Source of the DNA: Streptomyces sp. NBC_00287
Lineage (GTDB): Bacteria; Actinomycetota; Actinomycetes; Streptomycetales; Streptomycetaceae
NCBI RefSeq assembly: GCF_036173105.1
Contig: NZ_CP108053.1
Location: 9,424,001 to 9,488,000, forward strand
Length of the DNA: 64,000 nt
Reading direction: 5' to 3'
In this document: piece by piece, positions 34,138-44,700 of the stretch
Layout: each line of letters starts with the position of its first letter
Position numbering within the stretch: the stretch's first letter is position 1
Notes under the pieces: generated by a model
Database searches by the model: none
What the model saw: the letters and a program-made list of their open reading frames with translations, nothing else
What the model was told of the DNA's origin: nothing
Translations under genes and position numbers: made by a program

Positions 34138-35151
34138 TCACAGTGAGGCGAGGATGCCCGCCTCCTTCTCCAGGGCGATCCCGTGTTCTGCCCACCTTGG
34201 GTGGTCCACGGGACGCCCGTCCGCAGCCCACCACTGCCACGTGTCCGCGACCGTCTCGGCGATCGGCCGACATCGCAGGCCTGCCTCCACGGCCCGCTGG
34301 GAGTCGACGGCCCACACCCCGGCATGGGTGCGCCACAGAGGCAGCTCTGTCCACTGCTTCACTCCGTGTTTGGCCAGCACGCTGGCATCCACCCACACCG
34401 GGGCGCCTTCGCCCCCCGTCGCTGCGAGGCACTCGTCGAGAAAGCCGCTGAACGAGATGCCATCGGGGTGTGTGACGTTGAAGCCGCCGCTGCTTGAGCT
34501 TGTGGCCTGATGCAGAGCGAACTGTGCGACGTCGCGCACGTCGACAGGCTGGATGCGTTGTTCGGCCGGTGCGGGGGCAAGGATGCGCCCACCACGCTCG
34601 GCCCGCTCCAGCCACCAGGGCAGTCGGCCGACGTACTCGCCGGGGCCCAGGATCACGCCGGGGCGCAGGAACACCGCAGCGTCGCCGAAGGCCTCCGCAA
34701 CGGCACGCTCGCCACCGGCCTTCTGGAATCCGTACTGGGTAGGACTGCCGTCCTCGCCTGTGTACCCGAACGACTCATCGGCATCCGCAGGGCAGTCCAG
34801 CAAAGGCGACTCTTCCGTGAGCGGTTGGTGCGGCCACCCCTCATAGACCGACACGGTGGAGATGTGCACCCAGCGCCCGGCGCGGTTCTGCAAGGACCAT
34901 GCGGCCAAGAGCACGTCGCGAGGGGCGAGTTCCGAACTCGATGTGTCGATCACGGCATCCCACGGGCCGCGCTGAGCCAGCTTCAGCAGGTCTTCACGCA
35001 CCGTACGGTCACCGTGCACGGCCTCCACACCAGGAACATCTGACCCTGACCGGCCGCGGTTGAACGTAGTGACTGTCCATCCCCTCGCCAGTGCACCTTC
35101 CGCGATTGCTTTGCCCAGGAACCACGTTCCTCCGATGACCAGAATCTTCAT
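34138..35151 (-). CDS. NAD-dependent epimerase/dehydratase family protein (extended SDR)
   Basis: 337 aa from ATG 35151. Rossmann glycine motif VIGGTWFLGKAIAEG at the N-terminus (G-x-x-x-x-x-G form, atypical SDR). Also VHISTVSVYEG (Ser/Tyr active-site neighbourhood), QYGFQKAGGERAVAEAFG (YxxxK-like, as YGFQK) and LRPGVILGPGEYVGRLPWWL. It probably modifies a sugar nucleotide or isoprenoid/flavonoid-like substrate; the exact reaction is not predictable. It is monocistronic and convergent with the TPR regulator with no intervening base. Confidence 0.85.
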   Translation of the reverse strand: MKILVIGGTWFLGKAIAEGALARGWTVTTFNRGRSGSDVPGVEAVHGDRTVREDLLKLAQRGPWDAVIDTSSSELAPRDVLLAAWSLQNRAGRWVHISTVSVYEGWPHQPLTEESPLLDCPADADESFGYTGEDGSPTQYGFQKAGGERAVAEAFGDAAVFLRPGVILGPGEYVGRLPWWLERAERGGRILAPAPAEQRIQPVDVRDVAQFALHQATSSSSGGFNVTHPDGISFSGFLDECLAATGGEGAPVWVDASVLAKHGVKQWTELPLWRTHAGVWAVDSQRAVEAGLRCRPIAETVADTWQWWAADGRPVDHPRWAEHGIALEKEAGILASL

Positions 35152-35308
35152 GTCCCGATCCTGCCCTCTGGTTGCCATGGACGACAGACTGGGTCCGCCA
35201 GACCCCGGAGACCGTCCGCTCGACAACCACCAAGCGGGCTCCACCTACGACGAGCTCTACGAGCGCTACGCACCTCCCGGATTTCAGCCTCTCGCGGGCC
35301 CCTGCGGC

Positions 35309-38300
35309 TCAGCCGAACGCCAGCTGCGTCGTTGCCCATTCACTGGCGGCACTGATGACCACGGCCCGTGAGCCGATGACCGACGCGCCGCCCTTGTAGA
35401 AGTAGATGGCGCCGTCGCTCCGCAGGGACCACAGGTCGGGGATGCCGTCGTTGGTGACGTCCGGGGTGCCGCGGAGGTGGGTGACGGGGGCGATCGTCGT
35501 TTCCCACCCCTCGGCGTAGACCTCGTCGGCGCCTGTCTTGGAGGCGGCGGCCGTGGCCAGGGAGGTGATTGTGGCGCCGCCTGCGGTGTCCTTCACGCCG
35601 TAGCGCAGGTACAGGCGGCTCGAGGAGCCGGAGCGCCACAGCAGGTCGGGTGCGCCGTCGGCGTCATGGTCGCCGACGGAGACGAGGTCCCGGTCAGCCC
35701 ACGCCGTTGAGGAGATCTTGGTGACGGTCAGGAACGTGGCGCCGGTGTAGCCCTCGAAGGCCCACAACTCACCGCCGGCAGCGGTGGCGAACAGATCGGC
35801 GCGGCCGTCGGCGTCGTAGTCACCCACGATGATCTGGTCGAAGGTCGCAGGGTCTGGCGAGCCCGACGGCAGCCGCAGGGTCAGGCGCTGGGCGATGTCG
35901 ACGCTGCCGTAGCCGTCGCCGGGGTAGACGTACAGCTTTCCGTCCGGCATGCGGGCGAAGACGTCACCGAGGCCGTCAGCGCCGAGAGCGTCACCGCCGT
36001 GCGCGACCAGGGCGGGGGTGCCGTCGGAGCCCATCCAGTAGCCGGCCAGGTAGTCCTCGCCGTCCTTGTCCAGGTCGGTCAGCAGACCGATGCCGCCCTC
36101 GTGGGCCGCCAACAGCGAGGCGTGCAGGTCACCGGCTCTGGTCGACGGGTACATCTTCAGGTTTCCGCCCGCGGTGATGGTGAGCAGGTCCGGAATGGCG
36201 TCACCAGTCAGGTCGCCCGGCTCGTCGGCGCTGTCGCGCGGGGTGACGTAGAACAGGTACTTCGTGCCCGGCGACGGGTTGCCGGCGCTGTCCACGGCCC
36301 GCAGGTACAGCACGTTGGGTCCAGCCGTAGGCGGAGACAGGGACACGGTCGTCGAGGCGCCTGCGGTGACGTTCTTGCCGTCCGCATACGTCGTCGTGTT
36401 GAAGGACCACTCGAACCGCGTGATGTCGGTGTCCTCGTCCGGCGCAATAATGAATCTACCGGGGGTGCCGAGCTTCACTTCGGACCAGATCGTGCCGTCG
36501 TCGTCGGCCGCCGGGAAGTCCGTGGACGTCACGATCGGCTCGTTCGGCTTGGTGCTGTCGAAGACGAACCGGCACGTCTTCGGGTCGGCGGTCGGGGCGT
36601 ACGCCGACCCGGCACCGCTCTTGTCCAGCGCGCGCACCCGCCAGTAGTACGTCCAACCGTCGTTGAACTTGTCCTTGGTGAGCGTGGTTGATGCCTTGCC
36701 GGTGCTGGTCACCGTGACGTTCTTGTCGAGGATCTTGTTGTCTTCCTCAGTCTTGTGCCAGAGCTCGAAGTCCAGGTACTCCAGATCCTGGCGAATGGAA
36801 GTGTCGTCGGGGTCGGAGGAGACCGCCGACAGCGTCACATCCCGCTTACCGATGTGGATGTACGGCTCCGTCTTGTCACAGGTGCTGCCGGGGGACATCG
36901 TCACCGAACTCGGCGTCTTCGGCTTGCGGTTGTAGACGAGGGTCAGCTTGGGAGCGCTGTCGCCCTCCGCACGGAACTTCTTCCAGGAGTACGCCGAATC
37001 CTCGGTGGAGGCGCGCAGCCCGATGGTCATCGAGTCCCAGCCTCCGTCGGCCGCGTCCTGGGCGACCGACTTGGCGTCATAGGAGACATAGGAATCCGGA
37101 CAGTTCGAGTTGTAGCCGTGTGCGAAGGACTTGGTGCCGATCTCCGACTTCCAGTCCGGCTGGTTGCTCCAGGTGGTCTTGGACGAGACGCCGCCGGTCA
37201 GCCACACCTGCATCTCGCGGGCGTTGCACGACCAGGCGTAGGTCTCACGCAGCTGGATGGAGGCTGAGGAGACGTGCGCGCCCTTGATGTTGGTGGACCA
37301 GCCGAGCTTGAAGAAGGACCGGGACAAACCCCAGGTCGTCGACTCGAAGCCGACGCGGGCCTCTGTGGTGCCGCTGTTGTAGTTGGCACCGTCGTAGAAG
37401 CTGGAGCTGGGGTACTTCTTGTAGGCCGTGGTCCAGTGCTTGGTCTTGCCGTAGATGGTGGGGTCGATGAAGAGCGGGTAGACCGTGTCCTCGGCGGTCA
37501 GCAGCCCAGTGTCCGGGACGATGGACAGACTGGTGGTGCTGGTGCCGGGCGAGGTCAACTCAGCGTCGGCGACGGCCATGTGGGTTCCTGGGTCGGGCCC
37601 GGCGAGGCCTGACAGCGTGAAGACCTCGTTGTCCGTCAATGCCGTCCGCTCGGCCTGTGCAATGGACGTGCGGAGGACGGCGTCGGCGGTGGTGGCCTGG
37701 CGGGCAGCGGAGCGCCAGGCGGCGGGTGACGCCGAGGAGGTCGGCGTGTCGTCACCGGAGGCCGGCGGCTCGGACGCGGTGGCCCCGTCCTGCTCATCTG
37801 TGGTCGCGCTCGGGGCGTCGGTGTCCAGGCCGTCCTGCGGAGCGAGGCTGCCCTCGCCCGCGGCCTCGCCGGGTTCCTCCGAGAACGACGGGGTGGGGGC
37901 GGCCCCTTCCTGTGTCGGCTCTGGATCGTCTCCTTCGGTGACTGCGTAGGTGCCCGCGGAGTCCCACAGGTAGGGGGTCGGCGAGACCACTGTTTCCTGG
38001 CCGTTGCGGTCCTTGCCGGTGACGACCTTTGTCACTGGGTCGAGGTGGAAGGTCAGGTCCGCAGACGAGAGCCCGTAGGACAGCTCGGCCAGCGCCGGAT
38101 CGGCCGCGGCCGCTTCGCTGTGCACGATCAACAGGTGGCTGAAGCCGCTGGCCTGCGCGGTCAGCATCAGGTCGACGCCGTTGAGGACGTTGCGGTACAG
38201 GGCACTTGAGCCGCTGATCACTGGCTCGGGCAGTGCGCCCGGCCAACTCAGCGTCACCTCATGGCCGTTACTGGTGAGGGTTGCCAGCGGGGTGTAGTTC

Positions 38301-38593
38301 TCGGCGTCGTCAGCCACCTGGACGGTGCGCGCCCCGCTGTCGACCGTGAACACGGCGGGGCGTACGGACGTAGCACCACCGCTGCGCGTGTCGCGGTCGC
38401 CGCCCGTTGAGAATACGACGGGGTCGGCGGTCGCCTTGGCGGCCCATCCGTTCTCCGACCGGGCGAGGGTGGTGTCGATCGCTTTCCATGCCCCGTTGAC
38501 CTTCGCCCGCACTGGCGCGCCGTATGCCACCAGTTCGAAAGTGCCGTCGGGTCGGGCGTACGTTGTGGACGTTTCGTCGCGCAGCGCGGTCAC
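35309..38593 (-). CDS. Large DNRLRE / FG-GAP (VCBS-like) repeat protein, N-terminus lost
   Basis: 1,094 aa from a GTG at 38593, but the frame stays open and protein-like for about 45 more codons to about 38710 without a start codon, so the true N-terminus appears missing. Domains: N-terminal beta-rich part (LVAYGAPVRAKVNGAWKAID, then NVLNGVDLMLTAQASGFSHL); acidic Ser/Pro/Thr linker (about 225-300); DNRLRE-type domain (about 380-560: PSSSFYDGANYNSGTTEARV, then LGWSTNIKGAHVSSASIQL); Fn3-like segments to about 790; and FG-GAP/VCBS repeats (GDYDADGRADLFA, GDHDADGAPDLLW, DVTNDGIPDLWS). The family is normally secreted and surface-located beside RHS toxins. It lies head-to-head with the RHS gene. 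Confidence 0.78.
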   Translation of the reverse strand: MTALRDETSTTYARPDGTFELVAYGAPVRAKVNGAWKAIDTTLARSENGWAAKATADPVVFSTGGDRDTRSGGATSVRPAVFTVDSGARTVQVADDAENYTPLATLTSNGHEVTLSWPGALPEPVISGSSALYRNVLNGVDLMLTAQASGFSHLLIVHSEAAAADPALAELSYGLSSADLTFHLDPVTKVVTGKDRNGQETVVSPTPYLWDSAGTYAVTEGDDPEPTQEGAAPTPSFSEEPGEAAGEGSLAPQDGLDTDAPSATTDEQDGATASEPPASGDDTPTSSASPAAWRSAARQATTADAVLRTSIAQAERTALTDNEVFTLSGLAGPDPGTHMAVADAELTSPGTSTTSLSIVPDTGLLTAEDTVYPLFIDPTIYGKTKHWTTAYKKYPSSSFYDGANYNSGTTEARVGFESTTWGLSRSFFKLGWSTNIKGAHVSSASIQLRETYAWSCNAREMQVWLTGGVSSKTTWSNQPDWKSEIGTKSFAHGYNSNCPDSYVSYDAKSVAQDAADGGWDSMTIGLRASTEDSAYSWKKFRAEGDSAPKLTLVYNRKPKTPSSVTMSPGSTCDKTEPYIHIGKRDVTLSAVSSDPDDTSIRQDLEYLDFELWHKTEEDNKILDKNVTVTSTGKASTTLTKDKFNDGWTYYWRVRALDKSGAGSAYAPTADPKTCRFVFDSTKPNEPIVTSTDFPAADDDGTIWSEVKLGTPGRFIIAPDEDTDITRFEWSFNTTTYADGKNVTAGASTTVSLSPPTAGPNVLYLRAVDSAGNPSPGTKYLFYVTPRDSADEPGDLTGDAIPDLLTITAGGNLKMYPSTRAGDLHASLLAAHEGGIGLLTDLDKDGEDYLAGYWMGSDGTPALVAHGGDALGADGLGDVFARMPDGKLYVYPGDGYGSVDIAQRLTLRLPSGSPDPATFDQIIVGDYDADGRADLFATAAGGELWAFEGYTGATFLTVTKISSTAWADRDLVSVGDHDADGAPDLLWRSGSSSRLYLRYGVKDTAGGATITSLATAAASKTGADEVYAEGWETTIAPVTHLRGTPDVTNDGIPDLWSLRSDGAIYFYKGGASVIGSRAVVISAASEWATTQLAFG

Positions 38594-38730
38594 TTCGACG
38601 CGCTTGCGGGAGGCGACGGCCTGCTGCTGCGCTGTGTTCTCGTCCAGCGTTCGGGTGGCGGACTTCCGTGTGTCGGCGGAGGTGTCGGAGGGCTCCGGAT
38701 CGTCGAGCAGCGGTACGGCGAGCAGTCCAA

Positions 38731-41700
38731 GGCACCGCCACTGCCTCCGCCGGGGGTACGGTCACCGACGCGGTCTACCGCACCCCGAAGACCGCGAGCG
38801 GTCCGCGCCTGGCATCCCTCGCAGCGGCGGCCTCCGGCTCGGGCTCCTCGGTCCTTCTGGGGACCGACGACGGCTCCGGCTCGAAGGGTGACTTCGGTGC
38901 GACGCCGCTCGTCAGTGCGGGTTCGTGGGCGGCGGGCGGCAACTCCGGCGCATTCACATACTCCTACGCCCTCCAGACCCCGTCCGTGCCGGCCGGCCCC
39001 TCCCCGGCGGTGTCCTTCGGCTACAACTCGCAAGGCGTGGACGGCCGTACGTCCGCCACCAACAACCAGCCGTCCTGGATCGGTGACGGCTGGGAGTACA
39101 ACGCGGGCTCGATCACCCGCACCTACAAGGCCTGCCTCGACGACCAGGACGACGGCAACAACACGAAGAAGACCAGCGACCTGTGCTGGGGGTCGGACAA
39201 CGCGACCCTTACCCTGGGCGGGACGACCACCGAGCTGGTACTGCCGGACGGCGCGAACCGCTACGGAGATACGTGGGTCGCCGCCAACGGCGACGGCTCA
39301 CGCGTGGAGCTGCTGAAGAACACCGCCCTGGACAACGGCGATGAGGACGGTGAGTACTGGCGGGTCACCACCCGCGACGGCACCCAGTACTACTTCGGCA
39401 AGCACAAGCTGAGCGACGCCTGGGCGAGCGGCGACCCGGTCACCAACTCCGTCCTTACGGCTCCCGTCGCGAGTAACCAGAGCGGTGAACCCTGCTACAA
39501 GGCGGGCGACTTCACGGGATCGTTCTGCGCGGAGGCCTGGCGCTGGAACCTCGACTACGTCGTCGACGTGCACGGCAACGCGATGGCGCTGTACTGGGCC
39601 AAGGAGGAGAACTACTACGCCAAGAACAACGCCTACACCACGCCCGTACCCTACGACCGCGGTGGCTACCTCAAGCGCATCGAATACGGCCTGACCAAGG
39701 CCAACCCCTACGGCGCCCCCATCTCCAAGGTCACCTTCGACGTAGACGAGCGCTGCTTCAGGGAGAGCGAAGTCACCTGTTCTGAGGAGAACTTCACCTC
39801 AGGAAACTCCGACCAGAACCGCATCTGGTACGACACCCCGACCGACCTGTACTGCGCCGAGGGCAAGGAATGCTACGTCCCCGTTCCGACCTTCTGGTCA
39901 CGCAAGCGCCTGGCCCAGGTGACGACATGGACGCAGCGCACCCAAGGCTCGACCGACCTGTCGAAAGTGGACAGCTGGACGCTCCAGCAGTCGCTGCCGG
40001 CTGATCTGACCGACGAGGGCACCGCCCTCTGGCTGGAGTCGATCACCCGCACCGGCTACGCCACCGACGGCGTGCCGATGACGCTCAACCCGGTGCAGTT
40101 CCTCGCCAACGCAGAGTCGATGCCCAATCGCGTCAAGCGCGGCTCCGGCGACCCGCACCCGGCCTTCGACCGGCTGCGCATCGAGCGGGTCGTCAGCGAG
40201 TACGGCGGCGAGACCTTCGTCGACTACGAGGACCCGACCGACGACTGCAAGGTCAACGGAGCCTTTCCCAAGCCGGAGGAGAACACAGGGCTTTGCTTCC
40301 CGGTGTACTGGCACACAGACCCGGGCGTCGAGGAGATCGACTGGTTCTACAAGTACCGGGTTGCGAGCGTCCAGGAGCTGCCCGCCCTGACCGGCGTAGA
40401 CCCGGTCACCACCCAGTACGAGTACCTCGGAGGCGCGGCCTGGGCCTTGAACCAGGCGGAGTTCTCCAAGAAGAAGACGCGCACCTACGACCAGTGGCGT
40501 GGCTACACGCGGGTACGGACGATCACGGGCGAGACCTCGGACTCCGAGACCGCAGCGTCCATGTCCACCCAAGCCGGCATGACGGAGACCCGCTACTTCC
40601 GTGGCATGCACGGCGATCCGCTGCCCGACGGCACGACCCGCCCGGTCACCGTGACCTCCTCGACAGGCGCGACGATCGCCACGGACAACGAGCAGTACGC
40701 AGGCCGGGTCGCGGAGTCCCTGACGTACACGAGGAACGCCGGCGAACTGCTGACCCGGACCGTCGACTACCCGACATCCACCGTTCTGGCCACCCGCACG
40801 CGAGGCGGCGGCATACCGGCCCTCAAGGCCTACCGCGTACGGGACGCCAAGAGCGCCACATTCACCCGGTACTCCGGGACCGCCGACGGCGGCTGGCGCA
40901 CGCTGAGGACCGTCTACACCTATGAGGGCACCTATGGCCTGCCCACCCAGGTTGAGTCGCAGGGCGACCTCGCCAAGACCGGTGACGAGACGTGCGCCGT
41001 CATGTCGTACGTCCACAACACAGGCAAGCACCTCATCGGCCTGCCCGCGCAGACGTTGACCACCGCGGGCACCTGCACCGAGGCCTCCACCGCGACCGCG
41101 GCCGACTGGATCGACGGTTCCCGGATCGGCTACGACAACGCCACCGCGTTCAGCGCGTCAGCCGCCCCGTCCTCGCCCAACGCCACCATCACCTGGGCGA
41201 TCACGGGTACCGGCGGCGGCTGGGTGAAGGACGGCGAGATCTCCTACGACTCCTACGGCCGCACCACGTCCTCCACGGACGCGAAGGGAAACAAGGCCAC
41301 CACGGCCTACCGCCCCGCCACGGGCCAGGTCTACGAGATCGAGACCACCAACGCACTCCAGCACAGCGAGATCACCACACTGGAGCCCGGCCGCGGGGTG
41401 TCGCTGACCGACAGCGACGTCAACGGCCGTACGACGACGTACACCTACGACTCGCTGGGCCGCACTACGCAGGTGTGGGCCCCCAGCCGGTCCACGTCGA
41501 AGTCCCCGTCGGCGAAGTTCACGTACGACACCACCATCGGCCAGCCGGTCTCGATCACCACCGAGTCCCTTAACGACGCCGGCGAGTACGAGAGCGCCAC
41601 CGTCATCTACGACGGCCTCGGCCGCGAACGCCAGAAGCAGGAACCGGCGGTCGGCGGCGGCCGACTGATCACGGACATCCTGTACAGCGCCAACGGCACG

Positions 41701-44700
41701 ATCAAGCAGACCAACAACGCGTACTTCGCCACCGGCGAGCCGTCGGCCCAGCTCTTCGTGCTGGACTCGGACTACCAGGTCCCCAACGCCACCCTGTACG
41801 CGTACGACGGCCTGGGCCGCACGCTGACGGAGACCCCCTACCTCAATGGTGAGGAGGTCCCGGCCAAGGCGACCCGCTACGAGTACGGCTACGACAACTC
41901 GACGGTGATCAACCCCGAGGGCGCCGCAGCCCAGCGCACCTGGTCCGACGCGCTCGGCCGCACGGTCCGCGTGGACACCTTCACGAACGCGGCGCGGACC
42001 GAGTACCGCTCGACGTCGTACACCTACGACGAGCGCGGCGACCGCGTAAGGGCCGAGGACTCCGAGGGCAACGCCTGGACCTGGGCGTACGACGCCCGCG
42101 GCCGCGAGATCGAGTCGGTCGACCCGGATGCCGGGACGACGACAACGAAGTACGACGTCCTGGACCGCCCCGAGCTGGTCACGAACGAGAAGGCGGCCGT
42201 CTACACGCTCTACGACGAGCTGTCGCGCCCGTACGAACAGCACGAGGGCGCAGCCGAGGGCAAGCTGCTGTCGAAGACGGTGTACGACACGCTGATCGGC
42301 GGCGTGGGCCTGCCGACCTCGCAGACCCGCTACACCGACGGCCTGGCCTACACCACGGCAGTGAGCGGCTACACGGCTGACTATCAGCCGACCGGCCAAA
42401 AGATCAGCATTCCCGAGTCGGTCGCGATGTCGTACGGCCTGGCAAGCGAGTACGTCTACAGCTTCGAGTATTCGGAGTCCGGCCTGCTGGAGGCCGTCAA
42501 CCTTCCGTCGGTGGGCACGCTGCCTGCCGAGAAGCTGGTCATCCGCTACAACGAGGACGGCCTGCCGGTCTCGACGTCCGGCCTGGCCTGGTACAACTCG
42601 CAGACCTCGTACTCCCCGTACGGCCAGGTCCTGCGCACGGTCAGCGGCGAGAATCCGAACCGGGTGTGGACGACCAACCTGTTCGACGAGGCAACGGGTG
42701 AGCTGACCCGGTCGATCGTGGACCGTGAGTCGACGAGCGACACGACGGCGGTGACGGGGCACCGGGTCAACTCCCGTACATACGCCTACGACCCGGCAGG
42801 CAACGTCACGTCGATCGCGGACACCTCGAACTCGGCGACCGATCGCCAGTGCTTCATGTACGACGCGCTGGGACAGCTGACGGAGGCGTGGACGGCGCCG
42901 TCGTCCTGCACGGCGACGGGCAAGACGACGGCCGCCCCGAAGTACTCGGACGGCACGACCAACGTGACGTCCGCGAACAGCGGTTACTGGCAGAGCTACA
43001 CGTACGACGCGCTCGGCAACCGCGAGCGGCTCGTGGAGCACGACCCGGGTCTGGATGCGTCGAAGGACGCCACGACGACGTACTCGTACGGCAAGGCGGA
43101 CGGCACCCAGCCGCACACCCTTACCGGCACGTCGTCGACCTACAAGGCGGACTCCGGCGCGCAGGTGACGAAGGCGACGACGCTGACGTACGACGCGGCC
43201 GGCAATACCGAGACCCGTACGTACGACGGCTCGGAGCAGGCGCTGACATGGACCTGGGACGGCCAGGTCGAGACGGTCACCGGCTTCGGCGAGAACGGCT
43301 CCGGCGCGTGGCTGGGTCTGACGAACAAGTGCATGGACCTGACGTCGTCGACAACGACAGCCGGCACCGCACTCCAGCTGTACACGTGCAACGGCACGAA
43401 GGCGCAGAAACTGCGCATCGACTCGGCGTCGGCGGCGGACCCGACCACCGGCGCGCTGAAGGTGCTCGGCAAGTGTGTGGTCCCGAAGGACGGCGGCACG
43501 GCGAACGGCACCGCGGTGGTGATCGCCGATTGCACCGGGGCGGCCGGCCAGCAGTGGACGGCAGTGTCGGCGGGCAACAAGCTGAAGCACGTCGCATCGG
43601 GCAAGTGCCTGGACGTGCCGGCGTCGAACTCGGCGGACGGGACCGACCTTCAGCTGTACACGTGCGACGCGAACGGCCTGGCCCAGTCGTGGGCGCCGGA
43701 CAAGGAGACGAAGTACATCTACGGCGGTGACGGCGCGCGTCTAATGGCCATCTCGGCGTCGGAACGCACCCTGTACCTGGGCGAGTCGACGATCTCGGTC
43801 AACGCGAACAAGACCCCCGCCTACACAGAGCGCTACTACTCCCAGCCGGGCGCTCCGACGGTGATGCGCCACGCGGTGGGCACGGGCGGCGCTGGCGATC
43901 TCTCGGTCCAGATCACCGACCAGAACGGCACGGCGTACGCCAACGTTGCGCTGTCGTCGGGCAACAAGGTCAAGTTCTCCAAGACGGACCCGTTCGGTGT
44001 GGAGCGGTCGGAGTCGTCGACCTGGCGTTCGCACCAGGGCTACATCGGCGGTGACGAGGACGCTTCGGCCGGTCTGGTGCACCTGGGGGCGCGGGAGTAT
44101 GACCCGTCGACGGGCCGCTTCCTCTCCGTGGACCCGGTGCTCGACTTGGCGGACCCGGTGCAGATGAACGGCTATGTGTACTGCGAGAACAACCCGGTCA
44201 CGTTCTCCGACCCGACCGGCTTGGCGACCCAGTACGACGGCGGCGGGGGCGGCGGCGGTGACTACGGGGCTCCGTCGGCGTCCGAAGAGGCGTGGGCGAA
44301 GCAGCAGCTGAACATGACGATGTCGGACGTCATTTTGAACAACGGCTGGGCGATCGCGGTCGGGCTCATCGGCTGGGACGATTTCCAGGGCTGCGTCAGC
44401 CGTGGTGACGCGTGGGCGTGCGGAAGCCTGCTGCTCGACTTCTTCGGAGGCGGGCTGGGCAAGGCGCTGGACGTGGTCAAGGCGATCAACCGGGCCATCA
44501 ACGCGGTCCAGGCCTGGCAGAAGGCCAAGGAGCGAGCCCGCGCGATCATCAAGATGGCCGAGAAGGCCCGCGAGATGGCGCGCAAGGCGGCCGAGGCCAA
44601 GAAGAAGGCTGCCCAGCGAGCGGCTCAACTGAAGAAGAAGGCGGAGGAAGCGGCCACCCGGCAGGCCAAACGGGCTGCACAGAAGACCGGTAACGCCGTT

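Noticed and set aside
35172..35399. Short rightward open frame between the epimerase and the FG-GAP gene
   Set aside because: No ribosome-binding site or recognisable family, and it overlaps the end of the FG-GAP gene.
38524..38730. 69-codon extension at the start of the RHS frame
   Set aside because: Arg-rich sequence lying exactly antisense to the FG-GAP protein gene; no homology to RHS N-termini.
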